NCBI RefSeq assembly: GCF_022288805.1
Contig: NZ_JAKOPM010000025.1
Coordinates: 1 to 25,868 of the forward strand
Reading direction: 5' to 3'
Source of the DNA: Corynebacterium yonathiae
GTDB lineage: Bacteria; Actinomycetota; Actinomycetes; Mycobacteriales; Mycobacteriaceae
DNA length: 25,868 nt
Shown here piece by piece: positions 24,004-25,868 of this stretch. The notes beneath the pieces are model-generated. The model was given only the letters and a program-made list of their open reading frames with translations. It did not search any database and was not told the DNA's origin. The translations under genes and the position numbers were made by a program. Position 1 is the stretch's first letter. Every line of letters begins with the position of its first letter.

Positions 24004-24009
24004 GTACAG

Positions 24010-24038
24010 ATAGTACCGAAGAGTTGAACACCGTTCAG
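24010..24038 (-). promoter_or_regulatory. bioW promoter with BioQ-type operator
   Basis: On the minus strand the -10 TACTAT (24015-24010) ends 6 bases before the ATG; the -35 position (24038-24033, CTGAAC) lies in a perfect dyad TGAAC-ACC-GTTCA (24025-24037). The dyad fits the TGAAC-N3-GTTAC type box I recall for the biotin repressor BioQ of corynebacteria and mycobacteria. Confidence 0.6.
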
Positions 24039-24116
24039 TAGATATATGAGTTAACTTTTTCGGCACAGCAGCCCTAACCCCGCTCGACATTGAGTGAAGT
24101 GCCCCGAGTTTTGTTC

Positions 24117-25021
<905 letters not shown>

Positions 25022-25041
<20 letters not shown>

Positions 25042-25359
25042 TTCTTAACGTTTTTGGGCCTGGTTCCGACGCGAAAAAAGCTGAGGCAGCCTTCAGCAGC
25101 TCATTAATGTCGCGTAGCTGGTAATTTTCACGGCGTAGCCTCGCGTTTTCGGCGGCCAAGTCTTCAGGCACGGGTTCTGGGGTGTTTCCCGCACGGCGGG
25201 CAGGGCTTAAGTCCATTGACGAGCTGTGTGCCATGAAACCCCCAGTTTTGGGGCTACTGCCTGGCATGCGGCTTGCATCGACATGTTTTCCGCCAAGATG
25301 CGATCTTCCACGAGACGGACCACGCGGTCCTTCGCATTCTGGTCAAATTTCCTTGGCAT
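25022..25359 (-). pseudogene. IS3-family transposase orfA (HTH protein), broken
   Basis: Starting at ATG 25359 the frame reads MPRKFDQNAKDRVVRLVED and continues through a helix-turn-helix (MQAACQAVAPKLGVSWHTAR) to a TAA after about 51 codons. The rest of OrfA, the leucine-zipper-like part (DLAAENARLRRENYQLRDIN and ELLKAASAFFASE), lies in another frame. At least one frame change and a nonsense codon separate the halves. Confidence 0.8.
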
Positions 25360-25494
25360 GCTCCAGATTTTCCCATCTACTCAGACGGAACAAAAACTGG
25401 GACACTTCACAAAACCTGGGACACTTCAGTTAAGAAACAAAGCTAACTCAATTCTACTAGTCCTAATATTTGCTTTGAAGCCCACTAGTGCAGC

Positions 25495-25500
25495 TAGAAT
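25495..25500 (+). promoter_or_regulatory. -10 element of the 52-aa peptide gene
   Basis: TAGAAT at 25495-25500 is a good corynebacterial -10. The -35 is weak (TTTGAA or TTGCTT upstream at non-ideal spacing). It would give a leader of about 50 nt before the ATG at 25556. Confidence 0.4.
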
Positions 25501-25555
25501 GGCGAATGTGCACAAATAGAGTGCGCAATTTTCCCTACTCTGAAAGGAAATCAAA

Positions 25556-25714
25556 ATGATTGCAGATCTGCTAACTAACGCCCAGGAAGCAGCCCACGCA
25601 GCCGTCTCCAACGGCTGGGACATCTTGGAGCAGGCAAGCCTTTTCTTCCGTAAGCTGCCGTACCTCATTCCAGACGCACTCAATGAGTTTAACCGCTCCA
25701 TCCTCGGCTTCTAA
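25556..25714 (+). CDS. 52-aa amphipathic peptide, possible PorA/PorH-like small porin
   Basis: A short gene with all expression signals: AAAGGAA (25543-25549) 6 bases before the ATG, a -10 at 25495, and a strong terminator right after the stop. The product begins MIADLLTNAQEAAHAAVSNG, continues WDILEQASLFFRKLPYLIPD and ends ALNEFNRSILGF. It has no signal peptide and no long hydrophobic run, but could form amphipathic helices broken at a Pro. Size, absence of a signal and amphipathicity recall the mycomembrane porins PorA (45 aa) and PorH (57 aa) of C. glutamicum, although I see no sequence match. Alternatives are a toxin-like or membrane-active peptide. It sits alone beside the decayed insertion sequence. 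Confidence 0.65.
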   Translation: MIADLLTNAQEAAHAAVSNGWDILEQASLFFRKLPYLIPDALNEFNRSILGF

Positions 25715-25726
25715 ACACTAGCCGCA

Positions 25727-25772
25727 AAACAACCCTCCGAGAGAGCCCAATCTCGGGGGGTTTGGTTGTTTT
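25727..25772 (+). terminator. Strong terminator of the 52-aa peptide gene
   Basis: AAAACAACC and CCGAGA on the left pair with TCTCGG and GGTTGTTTT on the right. The long stem has one asymmetric internal loop and ends in TTTT. Confidence 0.8.
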
Positions 25773-25828
25773 CAGGATGTCCTAAAGGTCTAAAGGGGAT
25801 GCGGACGAAATCTTGGAGGATTTTCCGC

Positions 25829-25868
25829 ATGTCTAATATTCGATACACGAATGCGCATCGATTTAAGG
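25829..25868 (+). CDS. Start of a gene running off the right edge
   Basis: GGAGG (25815-25819) lies 9 bases before an ATG at 25829, and the frame stays open to the window end (MSNIRYTNAHRFK). The beginning is vaguely like small HNH endonucleases, but 13 residues are too few to assign anything. Confidence 0.35.
   Translation, partial: MSNIRYTNAHRFK

Overview
The window looks like chromosomal DNA of a Corynebacterium. I infer this from a single-chain pyruvate dehydrogenase E1 (aceE) next to a DUF3052 gene, an acyl carrier protein/NagD-type phosphatase pair, a long MscS channel with the C-terminal layout of the glutamate exporter MscCG, a RamB-like box before aceE, and many start codons placed 6-8 bases after a -10 element (leaderless mRNAs, common in Actinobacteria). 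The species cannot be fixed from this window.

Layout. 1-2200 is accessory-like: the tail of an unrecognised gene, a gene-poor stretch with two related hairpins, a secreted CAP-domain protein (minus) and a small exported protein (plus) behind a promoter with a palindromic operator candidate. 2250-8210 is core metabolism: tRNA-Val, the DUF3052 gene, aceE with a strong terminator, then a divergent pair made of an alpha/beta hydrolase (minus) and acp-HAD phosphatase (plus, overlapping ATGA). 8200-16010 holds an unrecognised cysteine-containing protein, a serine-hydrolase/beta-lactamase-like protein, a Tat-exported PhoD-type phosphatase, an Old Yellow Enzyme, an MscCG-like channel, a TRIC/UPF0126 membrane protein and a tRNA with anticodon CAT. 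16140-20552 holds two lipoproteins flanking a two-gene ascorbate-type PTS (fused EIIA-EIIB, then EIIC).

20559-24003 contains two stress/cofactor modules: ohrR divergent from two tandem ohr genes with an OhrR-type operator between them, and convergent to these a bioW-bioF operon (pimelate to pimeloyl-CoA to KAPA) with a palindrome of the BioQ type over its promoter. 24095-25409 is a decayed IS3-family insertion sequence upstream of bioW. The right edge has a 52-residue peptide gene with its own promoter, ribosome binding site and strong terminator, followed by the first codons of another gene.

No CRISPR array, prophage module or recognisable defence system is visible. The least explained items are the 52-aa peptide, the small exported protein with its palindrome, the tandem repeats at 8822-8857, and the bioF product, which has Arg where the family has a PLP-contacting His.
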